A stretch of DNA of 61,446 nt from Holophagales bacterium (lineage in GTDB: Bacteria; Acidobacteriota; Thermoanaerobaculia; Multivoradales; Multivoraceae), in NCBI GenBank assembly GCA_009836625.1, contig VXVC01000002.1, positions 204,822 through 266,267 on the forward strand. Reading direction: 5' to 3'. The translations under genes and the position numbers were made by a program. This document shows, piece by piece, positions 33,242 to 41,817 of this stretch. A model generated the notes under the pieces. That model did not search any database, was not told where the DNA came from, and saw only the letters and a list, made by a program, of their open reading frames with translations. Position 1 is the first letter of the stretch, and the number at the start of each line of letters is the position of its first letter.

Positions 33242-34845
33242 GGGCCGACGCCGCGCGGCCGCAGCCACTTGCCGAGAGCGCCGAGCGCGGCGTCGGCGGC
33301 AAGAGCCAGAAGCGCGGCGGGAATCGCCCCCGACAGGATCTGCTGGATGTTCACGAGCTGAACGCCGGCGATGATCGGCTGGCCAAGTCCGCCGGCGCCG
33401 ATGAAGGCGGCGATCGTAGCCGTGCCGACGGTGATCACCCCGGCCGTGCGAACGCCGGCCATGATCGTAGGCACCGCGAGCGGCAGGCGGACCCGTCTCA
33501 GGACCTGGCCCTCGGTCATTCCGAGTGCGGTGGCGGCCGAAGCGGCGTCCGGATCGGCTTCCCGCAGTCCAGTGCAACTGCTCCGCAGAATGGGGAAGAT
33601 CGAGTAGATCCAGAGCGCCACGACGCTGGGAACGACGCCGACGCCGAGGAGGGGAATCAGGAAGCCGAACAGGGCCAGGGAGGGCAGGGTCTGGGACATG
33701 CCGATGATCCGGATCAGAGCCTCACTGGTCCCGATGCGCAGGCGGTCGAGGAGGAGGGCCAGGGGCACCGCGAACAGGATGCCGAGGGTGAGCGAGACGG
33801 CCGAGAGTCCGATGTGCTCGCCGGTGTAGCCCAGGAGTTCCCGGCGGCGTGACCACATGTACGCGACGAGGCCGGAGGTCTTCGGCTGCCGGTCGGGCGT
33901 GACCGTCTCGACATCGCCCGGCAGGAGCTCCAGTTCCCGAAGCAGGTCGTGGGCGACGACTTCGATCGGCTCGTGCTCTTCCTGAAGTCGCAGGTTCAGC
34001 GCGCGCATCCGGCCCTCGTCGATCGCCTGTCCGAGCAGTCCGAGGACGGCGCCGACCTCCGGATGGCGCTTCAGTGTGTCGCCGCGCACCAGCGGCGCCG
34101 CCTCGTAGGGCGGGAAGAAGCCGAGGTCGTCCTCGAGGACGAGAAGGTCGTAGACGAGCAACCGCCCGTCCGTCGTGTAGGCGTCGATCACGTCGACCGC
34201 GCCGGCGGCGGCCGCCTGGTACTTCGGCGCCTGCAGGATCGACTGCACGTCCCCGAACTGGAGGCCGTAGGTGTCCGCGAGGCCGGGCAGACCGTCGCCG
34301 CGTTCCACGAACTCGTAGCCGAAGCCGGCGCGCAAGGTCGGTGCGACCGGGACGAGGTCGCTGATCGTGCGGAGTTGACGCCCTCCGGAGCGAGCAAGGT
34401 CGGCGCGGATCGCGAGCTCGTACGAGTTCTCGAATCCGATCGGCGCCAGCCAGTGAAGGTCGAAGCGCTTCAGGAACTCCGCCCGGACGATTGCCAGGGC
34501 CTCGAACTTCGAGGCGGTCGGGTCCTCTCCGAGCAGGGTGACCAGACCGGTGCCGGTGTATTCGGGGTAGAGGTCGATGCTGCCGGTGCGCAGGGCCTCG
34601 AAGCAGAACTCCGTGCCGGCAAGGCCGAGCCGCCTCTCGACTTCCAGTTCGGTGTGGGCCTCGATCAACTGCGCGAAGAGTTCGCCGAGCAGGCGGTTCT
34701 CGGCGAAGTTCTTCGAACCGACCACGATCGTCCCGCCAGGGGACGGGGCGCCGGCGTCGCCTTCCTGAGCTGACGCGGGCGGGTGAACCGCCAGAGCCAG
34801 GCCAAGGAGCACCAGGGCCGGCGCGCTGCCTCCCGGCTTCGTCAT
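33238..34845 (-). CDS. Fused substrate-binding protein/permease of a glycine betaine-type ABC importer
   Basis: Osmolyte (OpuB/OpuC/EgtU-like) importer component, 535 residues. Signal peptide 1-26 (ALVLLGLALAVHPPASA); a QAT-type binding domain at about 38-300 with GSKNFAENRLLGELFAQLIE, then DLYPEYTGTGLVTLLGED; a membrane domain (about 335-530, five or six helices) with the permease EAA-like loop GLREADPDAASAATALGMTE. Fused proteins of this group usually have the permease first; here the binding protein is first. It follows the ATPase gene by an ATGA overlap and carries both remaining parts of a complete importer. Ligand is not evident (betaine, choline or ergothioneine are possible). Confidence 0.9.
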   Translation of the reverse strand: MTKPGGSAPALVLLGLALAVHPPASAQEGDAGAPSPGGTIVVGSKNFAENRLLGELFAQLIEAHTELEVERRLGLAGTEFCFEALRTGSIDLYPEYTGTGLVTLLGEDPTASKFEALAIVRAEFLKRFDLHWLAPIGFENSYELAIRADLARSGGRQLRTISDLVPVAPTLRAGFGYEFVERGDGLPGLADTYGLQFGDVQSILQAPKYQAAAAGAVDVIDAYTTDGRLLVYDLLVLEDDLGFFPPYEAAPLVRGDTLKRHPEVGAVLGLLGQAIDEGRMRALNLRLQEEHEPIEVVAHDLLRELELLPGDVETVTPDRQPKTSGLVAYMWSRRRELLGYTGEHIGLSAVSLTLGILFAVPLALLLDRLRIGTSEALIRIIGMSQTLPSLALFGFLIPLLGVGVVPSVVALWIYSIFPILRSSCTGLREADPDAASAATALGMTEGQVLRRVRLPLAVPTIMAGVRTAGVITVGTATIAAFIGAGGLGQPIIAGVQLVNIQQILSGAIPAALLALAADAALGALGKWLRPRGVGP

Positions 34846-35624
34846 TCCCGGTTGCCGCCGCGGTCGAGCAGCTCGCTGACGTAGGGGTCGGCGGGCCGGC
34901 CGATCAGTTCCCGTGGCGGCGCCGTCTGGAGCAGCCTGCCGCGGCGCATCACCGCGATCCGGTCCGCCAGCAGGAAGGCCTCGTCGAGATCGTGAGTCAC
35001 GATCACGGCCGTTTGCTCGCGCGACGTCCGCAGCCGCATGAACGTCTGCTGCACGTCAGCGCGGGTGATCGCGTCGAGCGCGCCGAAGGGCTCGTCCAGC
35101 AGGAGGAGCGGCGGATTCGCGGCAAGCGCCCGGGCGACGGCGACCCGCTGCCGTTCGCCGCCCGAGAGTTCGCGCGGGTAGCGGGCGCCATAGGTGGCGA
35201 TCGGCAGACCGACGAGCCGCAGGAGCTCTTCGGTCCGCCGCTGCCGGCGCTCCTTCGGCCAGCCCAGGAGTTCGGGCACCAGACCGACGTTGCGCTGGAC
35301 CGTCCAGTGCGGCAGCAGGCCGCCGGTCTGCTGGACGTAGCCGATTCGGCGCCTCAGGGCTGTGGGTTCGAACGACGAGAGTTCCACGTCCCCGAAGTAC
35401 AGGTCGCCGCCGGTCGGCTCTTCCATCCGGTTGAGCAGCCGCAGCAGGCTGGACTTGCCGCAGCCGCTCTCTCCGACCAGCGCGAGGGTCTCGCCTTCCA
35501 GGATCTCGAGGTCGGCGCCGTCTACCGCCGTCACCTCGCTCACGCCGTTGGCGGCCGGGTAGACCTTGGACACTCCCCGCAGGCGCATGACGGCCGGCGC
35601 GGAACTGAGATCGGAAGACGGCAC
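34842..35624 (-). CDS. ABC transporter ATP-binding protein (ProV/OpuCA-like)
   Basis: Cytosolic ATPase of the osmolyte importer. 260 residues. Walker A GESGCGKSS, Q-loop YVQQTGGLLPHWTV, signature LSGGERQRVAVARALAA, Walker B LLLLDEPFGALDAITR, H-loop VIVTHDLDEAFLLADR. It lacks the C-terminal CBS pair of OpuAA/OpuCA, so it is a short form without ionic-strength sensing. First gene of a two-gene unit with the fused permease. Confidence 0.93.
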   Translation of the reverse strand: MPSSDLSSAPAVMRLRGVSKVYPAANGVSEVTAVDGADLEILEGETLALVGESGCGKSSLLRLLNRMEEPTGGDLYFGDVELSSFEPTALRRRIGYVQQTGGLLPHWTVQRNVGLVPELLGWPKERRQRRTEELLRLVGLPIATYGARYPRELSGGERQRVAVARALAANPPLLLLDEPFGALDAITRADVQQTFMRLRTSREQTAVIVTHDLDEAFLLADRIAVMRRGRLLQTAPPRELIGRPADPYVSELLDRGGNRE

Positions 35625-35787
35625 GACGGGGAGCGGCTCGATCGTAGCGCAGGGCCGGCGGCCGGAAATGCGGCGGCTGTACCGACGTGAGCGTCCAGGC
35701 CCGATCCCCGGCGGAGGTCATGCTCCGGCGTTCCGGAGCGCTGATAGGGTCCCTTCTCTGCTGGACAGGACCAGCGCGGGAGAGGGC

Positions 35788-37224
35788 TTGACTACAGCGA
35801 CGCAACTGTTCTCGAGCCGGTGGGGCCTGATGCTCGCCATGCTCGGCATGGCCGTCGGCACGGGCAACATCTGGCGATTCCCCCGGATCGCGGCGTCCAA
35901 CGGCGGTGGTTCCTTCCTCGTCGCCTGGGTCGTCTTCCTGATGCTCTGGTCGGTGCCGCTGATCCTGGCCGAGTTCGCGCTCGGCAAGAAGGTGCGCAAC
36001 GGCACGGTGGGCACCTTCGCCGCGATGATGGGCGAGCGGTTCGCCTGGATGGGCGCGTGGATCGCCTGGGTGGCGGCGGCGATCGGCTTCTACTACGCCG
36101 TCGTCATGGGTTGGACCCTGCGCTACTTCCTGGCCGCCATCACGATGCAGCTTCAGGGCGAGCGGTCGGCCCAGCTCTGGGAGGACTTCTCCTACACGCC
36201 CCAGGTGCTCGTCTTCCACGCATTGGCGCTCGCAATGGGCGTGATCGTTGTGCTCAAGGGGATCCGGGGCATCGAGAGCGTGGTGCGGATCCTGATGCCG
36301 GCGCTACTGGTGCTCGTCGTGGTGCTCGCCATCCGGGCGGTGACGCTGCCGGGTGCGGTGAACGGTCTCGAGTTCCTGTTCAGGCCCAACTGGAGCGACC
36401 TGCTGGACTCGAACATCTGGCTGCAGGCGCTGACCCAGAACGCCTGGGACACCGGCGCCGGCTGGGGCCTGGTGCTGACCTACGCGGTGTTCTCGCGCCG
36501 CCGGGAAGACACGAACCTGAACTCCTTCCTGCTCGCGTTCGGCAACAACAGCGTCTCGCTGCTCGCCGGCGTCATGGTGCTCTGTACCGTCTTCTCGATC
36601 ATGCCCGGCGCCGCCAACCAGATCGTCGGCGCCAGCAACGAGGGCCTGACGTTCATCTGGATACCGCAGCTCTTCAATGCGATGCCGGGCGGCTCCTTCT
36701 TCATGATCCTGTTCTTCATGGCCCTGGTGTTCGCGGCCTGGACGTCGCTCGTGGCGATGTTCCAGTTGGTCGGCCTGGCGCTCGAGGAGGCGGGACTCGA
36801 ACGGCGCAAGGCGATCATCTCGATCGCGGTCGCCGCCTTCGTGCTCGGCGTGCCCTCGGCGCTGTGGCAGTCGTCCTTCGTGAACCAGGACACCGTCTGG
36901 AGCGTCGCGCTGATGTTCTGCGGCCTGTTCTTCGCCCTGATCGTGATCCGCTACGGCGTCACCCGCTTCCGCGCCGAGATGATCAACACCGGCGACCAGG
37001 ACATGCGGGTAGGCGCCTGGTGGGACTGGGCGATCCGGCTGGTCGCGCTCGAGGCGGTGGTGCTCGTTGCCTGGATGATCTGGAGCGCCCGCAACGAGCC
37101 GCTCTGGGGGCCTCTGGGCGTTGGCAACATGTTCGCGCAGTGGATCGTCGTCGGCGTCGTGCTGATCGCGCTCAACGGGGTCTTCCTGCGCGGCCTGAAG
37201 AAGCGCGCGGCGAAGGCCGGCTAG
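35788..37224 (+). CDS. Sodium-dependent (NSS/SNF) transporter
   Basis: Sodium symporter for amino acids or related amines, inner membrane. 478 residues, LeuT fold with about 12 helices. Helix 1 with the sodium/substrate site is MLGMAVGTGNIWRFPRIAA followed by GGGSFLVAW. TTG at 35788 is preferred because TM1 follows closely and GGGAG (35778-35782) lies 5 nt upstream; the long upstream frame reads the divergent ABC promoter region. GATAGG (35742-35747) is a possible -10 box. Substrate is unknown. Confidence 0.9.
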   Translation: MTTATQLFSSRWGLMLAMLGMAVGTGNIWRFPRIAASNGGGSFLVAWVVFLMLWSVPLILAEFALGKKVRNGTVGTFAAMMGERFAWMGAWIAWVAAAIGFYYAVVMGWTLRYFLAAITMQLQGERSAQLWEDFSYTPQVLVFHALALAMGVIVVLKGIRGIESVVRILMPALLVLVVVLAIRAVTLPGAVNGLEFLFRPNWSDLLDSNIWLQALTQNAWDTGAGWGLVLTYAVFSRRREDTNLNSFLLAFGNNSVSLLAGVMVLCTVFSIMPGAANQIVGASNEGLTFIWIPQLFNAMPGGSFFMILFFMALVFAAWTSLVAMFQLVGLALEEAGLERRKAIISIAVAAFVLGVPSALWQSSFVNQDTVWSVALMFCGLFFALIVIRYGVTRFRAEMINTGDQDMRVGAWWDWAIRLVALEAVVLVAWMIWSARNEPLWGPLGVGNMFAQWIVVGVVLIALNGVFLRGLKKRAAKAG

Positions 37225-37231
37225 CGTCGAC

Positions 37232-37540
37232 TCAGCTCAGGCGGCGGTGCAGCCAGGCGCGGACTTTCTGGATCCTGTGCCAGGCGTTGGGCCAGCGGCG
37301 CATGATGAAAGCCCTCAGGCGCAGGTTCAGCCGGTTGCTGGCTAGTGACAGCAGGGCCACTCCCGCGGGTACGAGGACGATGGCAGGAATGAGGGGCAGT
37401 GGCCCGAAGATCAGACCGAAGAGGACGAGAAAGGTGCCAAGGGCGAACAGGAGAATGCGTACTCCGACCCGCAGCGGCGGCAGTTCCTCGTCGCCGAGGG
37501 GGTGCGCTTGCAGTTCCGGGTGACGCTCAGTCTGCGGCAT
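37232..37540 (-). CDS. Small inner-membrane protein (PGPGW-like)
   Basis: 102 residues. Two membrane helices (about 26-48 and 49-70) around FGLIFGPLPLIPAIVLVPAG, then a basic tail. It resembles the PGPGW family of putative transmembrane proteins, although the motif is imperfect. It is the last gene of the trmFO-to-tyrS run and its start lies 14 nt inside tyrS. Function unknown. Confidence 0.65.
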   Translation of the reverse strand: MPQTERHPELQAHPLGDEELPPLRVGVRILLFALGTFLVLFGLIFGPLPLIPAIVLVPAGVALLSLASNRLNLRLRAFIMRRWPNAWHRIQKVRAWLHRRLS

Positions 37541-38762
37541 CGGCGGCTGGGGCTACAACCTGCAGGAAGCGGCGCTTTCCCACCTTCAGCAGCGCGTTTG
37601 CTCCATCCGGCAGGGTGAAGTAGGGATCGCCGATCTTCTCGCCGTCGAGGGAGACGGCGCCCTGCTGGATCAGGCGCCGGGCTTCGGCCCGGCTCCCCGT
37701 GAGGCCGGTGTCGGCGATCAGGGTGAAGAGCGCCTGGCCGGACGGAACGACGCGGGTTTCGATCTCGTCGGGCACGCCGCCGCCGCGGAACATGCGGTCG
37801 AACTCGGCGCGCGCCTCGTCTGCGGCGCCGGGGCCGTGGAAGCGGCGCACCAGGTCATGGGCGAGGTCGGCCTTCAGGTCGCGTGGACTGGCCCGGCCGC
37901 TCGCCGCGTCGGCCTTCTGGCGCTCGAGCTCGGTCTCGTCCATGTCGGTGAGCAGCAGCCGCCAGTCCCACATCAGGTCGTCGGGGATCGACATCGTGCG
38001 GCCGAACATCTCGCGGGGCGAGTCCTCGAACGCGATCGCGTTGCCCAGGCTCTTCGACATCTTCTGGGTGCCGTCGGTGCCGACCAGGAGCGGCACGGTG
38101 AGCGCGATCTGGGGCTCCATGCCGCGGGCACGCATCAGGTCGCGGCCCACCAGGAGGTTGAGCAACTGGTCGTGGCCGCCGAGTTCGACGTCGGCCTCCA
38201 TGACGACGGAGTCGTAGCCCTGGGTCAGGGGATAGAGCAGCTCGTGGATCGAGATCGGTTCGTGCTTCTCGAAGCGGTCCCGGAAGTCCTCCCGCTCCAT
38301 CATCCGGGCCAGCGTGTAGGAGCCGGCGAGGCGGACCAGACCCTCCGCGCCGAGCGCTCCGAGCCACTCGCTGTTGTGCTGGATCTCGGTTAGCTCCCGG
38401 TCGAGAACCTGCCAGGCCTGCTCCTGGTAGGTCTCGGCGTTGGCCAGGACCTGTTCGCGCTTGAGTTGGGGGCGGGTGGCCTTCTTGCCGGTCGGGTCGC
38501 CGATCATCGCGGTGAAGTCGCCGACCAGGAAGACGACCCGATGCCCGAGTTGCTGGAAGTGGCCCATCTTCCGCAGCAGCACGGCGTGGCCGAGGTGCAG
38601 GTCGGGCGCGGTGGGATCGAAGCCCGTCTTGACGAGCAGCGGACGGCCCTCCGCGCGGGATTGCTCAAGCCGCTGCCGCAGTGCCTCCTCTTCGACGACG
38701 TCGACCGCTCCGCGGAGGAGCAATTCCATCTGCTCGTCGACAGGAGGAAAGCCGCTGCTCAT
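37527..38762 (-). CDS. tyrS: Tyrosyl-tRNA synthetase
   Basis: Class I synthetase charging tRNA-Tyr. 411 residues from the ATG at 38762; sequence further upstream in this frame reads the shadow of dapF. HIGH-type motif APDLHLGHAVLLRKMG, tyrosine site GYDSVVMEADVELGGHDQ, KMSKS in GTQKMSKSLGNAI, and a C-terminal S4 RNA-binding domain (TGSRAEARRLIQQGAVSLDG). It belongs to the longer bacterial type (TyrRS-2/TyrZ-like). TACCCT on the minus strand (38769-38774) lies 6 nt before the ATG, so an internal leaderless promoter is possible. Confidence 0.96.
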   Translation of the reverse strand: MSSGFPPVDEQMELLLRGAVDVVEEEALRQRLEQSRAEGRPLLVKTGFDPTAPDLHLGHAVLLRKMGHFQQLGHRVVFLVGDFTAMIGDPTGKKATRPQLKREQVLANAETYQEQAWQVLDRELTEIQHNSEWLGALGAEGLVRLAGSYTLARMMEREDFRDRFEKHEPISIHELLYPLTQGYDSVVMEADVELGGHDQLLNLLVGRDLMRARGMEPQIALTVPLLVGTDGTQKMSKSLGNAIAFEDSPREMFGRTMSIPDDLMWDWRLLLTDMDETELERQKADAASGRASPRDLKADLAHDLVRRFHGPGAADEARAEFDRMFRGGGVPDEIETRVVPSGQALFTLIADTGLTGSRAEARRLIQQGAVSLDGEKIGDPYFTLPDGANALLKVGKRRFLQVVAPAADAAD

Positions 38763-38785
38763 GGGCGGAGGGTAGCAAGGCTCTC

Positions 38786-39610
38786 TTACGGTCTGGCGGC
38801 CGCGGCGATCCGGCCCCTGGCGACGATCCTGGCGTCGCCGGAAAGGCGCCAGCGGCCGAGGCCGTCCGGCCCGTCCGGAGCGGTCTCGAGACGCAGTTCG
38901 AAGCCACTCCTGGTGACGGCCGTAGTCGGCAGCGACAACCGGCCCTCGGCGATCCCGCAGGCGGCCGCCGCCACGACGCCGGTGCCGCAGGCGAGGGTCT
39001 CCGCTTCCACTCCACGCTCGAATGACCGGATGCGGAAGCGTTTCGGTGGATCGAGGCCGACGAAGTGGACGTTCGCGCCTTCCGGACCCAGGTCGGCGTG
39101 CGCGCGCAGCACCGGGCCGAGCGACGCGACCGGCGCCTCCTCCAGATCGCCTTGCCACCAGAGGACGAAGTGGGGGACACCGGCGTCGACCCGCCATCCC
39201 GGAACATCCCGGCCGTTCATGCGCAGCGTCATCTGCCGGCCCGCCGCGGGCGCCGGCACGCGGACGGCGGTGCATGTGTCGTCGACCGGTTCGGCGATGA
39301 GGTCGCCGGCGCCGGTCTCGATCGTCAGGCTTCCGGCGTCCGGTTCCTGCTCGAACGCGAGCCGGGCCGCGCAGCGGGCGGCGTTCAGGCACAGGGCCGC
39401 CCGGGCGCCGTCGGCGTTCGCGTAGTCGAGCGCGTAGCGTCCACCGGCTATCCGGCGCAGGGTGAACAGGCCGTCGGCGCCGACCGACACGCCGCGGCGG
39501 CACCAGGCCCTGATCGTCCCGGCGGCCGGCGCCGGGCGTTCGATGAGGGCGATGAAGTCGTTGCCGGCGCCGGAGACGAGCAGGAACGGCGTGCCGTCCT
39601 GGTCGCTCAT
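38786..39610 (-). CDS. dapF: Diaminopimelate epimerase (variant active-site motif)
   Basis: Converts LL- to meso-diaminopimelate for lysine and peptidoglycan. 274 residues. GAGNDFI at 15-21, the first catalytic Cys in NADGARAALCLNAARC, GANVHFVG, and the second Cys in FERGVEAETLACGTGVVAA. The usual signature around the first Cys is NxDGSxxxxCGN; here Ser is Ala and the Gly after Cys is Leu. Both catalytic cysteines and Glu-Arg remain, so activity is likely but unproven. It overlaps the lipoprotein start/stop by ATGA. Confidence 0.9.
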   Translation of the reverse strand: MSDQDGTPFLLVSGAGNDFIALIERPAPAAGTIRAWCRRGVSVGADGLFTLRRIAGGRYALDYANADGARAALCLNAARCAARLAFEQEPDAGSLTIETGAGDLIAEPVDDTCTAVRVPAPAAGRQMTLRMNGRDVPGWRVDAGVPHFVLWWQGDLEEAPVASLGPVLRAHADLGPEGANVHFVGLDPPKRFRIRSFERGVEAETLACGTGVVAAAACGIAEGRLSLPTTAVTRSGFELRLETAPDGPDGLGRWRLSGDARIVARGRIAAAARP

Positions 39611-39858
39611 GCCGCCCCTTGAGCGCTGTCGCCGTCCTCCTCCTCGTCGCTGTCGTCGGCAGCGGGTTCGGAGTCTTCGCTCTCCTCGCCCGTGGTTTCG
39701 GTCTCGACCGGAACCTCCTCCGGGACCGGTTCCGGTGGCCGGATCGGCGGCAGGGGTTCGCCCTTCAGCCCGCAGCCCAAGCTCAAGAGGAGGACGAGCA
39801 GGACCACGGCCGGTCCGCGCGGCGGAAGCAGACGGCGCCGGTTCGATTCAGAGGACAT
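39607..39858 (-). CDS. LptM (YifL)-like small lipoprotein
   Basis: 83 residues. Basic N-terminus, one hydrophobic stretch (AVVLLVLLLSLG) and a lipidation cysteine C29 in LSLGCGLKGEPLPP; the rest is acidic and disordered. The C-G-L-K-G segment directly after the Cys and the place just upstream of dapF are both as in E. coli lptM-dapF. LptM in E. coli helps disulfide maturation of LptD. The -3 and -2 lipobox residues (Ser, Leu) are not ideal. It overlaps hslU by 11 nt and dapF by 4 nt. Confidence 0.75.
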   Translation of the reverse strand: MSSESNRRRLLPPRGPAVVLLVLLLSLGCGLKGEPLPPIRPPEPVPEEVPVETETTGEESEDSEPAADDSDEEEDGDSAQGAA

Positions 39859-41221
39859 ATCGGCTGAGGTCGCGGTCTTTCACGACGTCGGCGAGCGCCC
39901 TGTTGACGTAGGCGGCGTCGACTTCCAGGGTCACGCCGTTCATGTCCGGCGCCTCGAAGGAGACTTCCTCCAGCAGCCGCTCCATCAGGGTGGCCAACCG
40001 GCGGGCCCCGATGTTCTCGGTCTGCGCGTTGACCTCCACCGCGAGCCGGGCGACTTCCCGCACCGCGTCGTCACGGAAGGAGAGGTCCAGGCCCTCCGCG
40101 CCGAGAAGCGCGCTGTACTGGGTGGTCAGGGCGCTGTCCGGCTCGGTCAGGATGCGGACGAACTCCGCCTCGCCCAGCGCTCCGAGTTCGACACGGATGG
40201 GGAAGCGACCCTGGAGTTCCGGAATCAGGTCCGACGGCTTGGCCACGTGGAACGCGCCGGCGCCGATGAACAGCACATGGTCCGTCTTGACCGGTCCGTA
40301 CTTGGTGGTCACCGTCGTCCCTTCGACGATCGGCAGGAGATCGCGCTGAACCCCCTCGCGCGACACGTCGGGACCGTGGCCGCCGTCGCGGCCGGCGACC
40401 TTGTCGATCTCGTCGAGGAAGACGATGCCGGCCTGCTCGACCCGCAGCCGGGCTTCCTGGGCAACGTCCTGGCGGTCGATCAGTGCCTCGGCTTCCTGGC
40501 GCCTCAGGATCTCCCGCGCCTCGCTGACTTCCACCATCTGGCGTTTGCGCTTGCCGAACAGACCCGGGAGCATCTCTTTCAGGTTGATGCCTACCGCCTC
40601 GACGCCCTGGGGCGTGAACATCTCGAACTGCTGGTGGGAAGCGTCGTCGACCTCGATCTCGACCATCCGGTGGTCGAGGCGGCCCTCCTTGAGCCACTCG
40701 CGGAAGCGCTCGCGGGTCTCGGTGGGCGCGGGCTGGTCCGCGGGATCACCGGACTCGGCAGCCGGCTGGGGCGCCTGGGGGACCAGGATCTGGAGCAGCC
40801 TTTCGTCGGCCCGGGACGCGGCGTCGGCCTCGACCGCCGCCCGTTTCTCCTCTCCGACCATCACCACCGCGAGTTCCATCAGATCGCGGACGATCGACTC
40901 GACGTCGCGGCCGACATAGCCGACCTCGGTGAACTTGCTCGCCTCGATCTTGAGGAAGGGGGCGCGGGCGAGCTTGGCCAGCCGGCGCGCGATCTCCGTC
41001 TTGCCGACGCCGGTGGGGCCCATCATCAGGATGTTCTTGGGCGCGATGTCCTCGGCGGTCTCCGGGTCGAGCTGCTGGCGCCGCCAGCGGTTGCGCATGG
41101 CGATCGCCACCGCGCGCTTGGCGTCCTTCTGGCCGACGACGTGGCGGTCGAGCGCGGCGACGATCTCGCGCGGCGTGAGATCCTCGACGAAGGGAGCGGG
41201 TGGCGCCGGCGGAAGCGTCAT
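39848..41221 (-). CDS. hslU: HslU ATPase of the HslUV protease
   Basis: AAA+ unfoldase that feeds substrates to HslV. 457 residues. N-terminal LTPREIVAALDRHVVGQKDA, Walker A GPTGVGKTEIARRLAK, the intermediate (I) domain, Walker B GIVFLDEIDKV, sensor-type AFHVAKPSDLIPELQGRFPI, and the C-terminal tail LSRYVL used to dock in HslV. It overlaps hslV by ATGA. Confidence 0.97.
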   Translation of the reverse strand: MTLPPAPPAPFVEDLTPREIVAALDRHVVGQKDAKRAVAIAMRNRWRRQQLDPETAEDIAPKNILMMGPTGVGKTEIARRLAKLARAPFLKIEASKFTEVGYVGRDVESIVRDLMELAVVMVGEEKRAAVEADAASRADERLLQILVPQAPQPAAESGDPADQPAPTETRERFREWLKEGRLDHRMVEIEVDDASHQQFEMFTPQGVEAVGINLKEMLPGLFGKRKRQMVEVSEAREILRRQEAEALIDRQDVAQEARLRVEQAGIVFLDEIDKVAGRDGGHGPDVSREGVQRDLLPIVEGTTVTTKYGPVKTDHVLFIGAGAFHVAKPSDLIPELQGRFPIRVELGALGEAEFVRILTEPDSALTTQYSALLGAEGLDLSFRDDAVREVARLAVEVNAQTENIGARRLATLMERLLEEVSFEAPDMNGVTLEVDAAYVNRALADVVKDRDLSRYVL

Positions 41222-41766
41222 GCGCCGTCTCCACCGGCTTCGAGACGCTCGACGGTGATCTGGTCGTTCGTGTAGATGCAGAGATCGGCGGTGATCCGCA
41301 TCGCCTCGAGCGCGATCCGTTCCGCGTCGAGTTCGGTGTGCTCGAGCAGCGCGCGAGCCGCGGCCAGGGCGTAGTTCCCGCCGGAGCCGATCGCCAGCGG
41401 CATGTCGCTGTCCGGTTCGAGGAGGTCGCCGTTGCCCATCGCGAGGAAGCTCTTGCGGCCGTCGGCCACGATCATCTGCGCTTCGAGCCGTCGCAGAGCG
41501 CGATCCGTCCTCCAGTCCATGGCCAGTTCGACCACGGCGCGCTCGAAGTTCCCCTGGTACTCGTCGAGCTTCGCCTCGAACCGCGAGAAGAGGGCCAGCG
41601 CGTCGGCGCCGCCGCCCGCGAAACCGACCAGAATCCGCCCCTTGCCGGCGCGCTGAACCTTGCGGGCCCGCGCCTTGACCACCGTGTTCGCGGCGCCGTT
41701 GGTCACCTGGCCGTCACTGGCCATGCATGTCGTGTCGCCGCGGCGCACGAGCAGGATCGTCGTCAT
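41218..41766 (-). CDS. hslV: HslV protease subunit
   Basis: Threonine protease core of HslUV, a dodecamer. 182 residues. After Met removal the catalytic Thr is first (TTILLVRRGD); DGQVT, AGGGADALALFSRFEAKL and AIGSGGNYALAAARALLEHT follow the family. Upstream of hslU with ATGA overlap. Location between xerC and hslU resembles the codV-clpQ-clpY order of Bacillus, except that a thioredoxin-like gene separates xerC and hslV. Confidence 0.97.
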   Translation of the reverse strand: MTTILLVRRGDTTCMASDGQVTNGAANTVVKARARKVQRAGKGRILVGFAGGGADALALFSRFEAKLDEYQGNFERAVVELAMDWRTDRALRRLEAQMIVADGRKSFLAMGNGDLLEPDSDMPLAIGSGGNYALAAARALLEHTELDAERIALEAMRITADLCIYTNDQITVERLEAGGDGA

Positions 41767-41817
41767 GGTTGGCTGGGGATCTCGGAGCTTCCCGTCACGG
41801 GGCTGCTCGCAGCTCGT

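Noticed and set aside
38763..39503. N-terminal extension of TyrS by ~247 residues
   Set aside because: It is the shadow of dapF; the synthetase begins normally at 38762.
39692..41275. A 527-codon open frame antisense to hslU
   Set aside because: Shadow frame; hslU is unambiguous.
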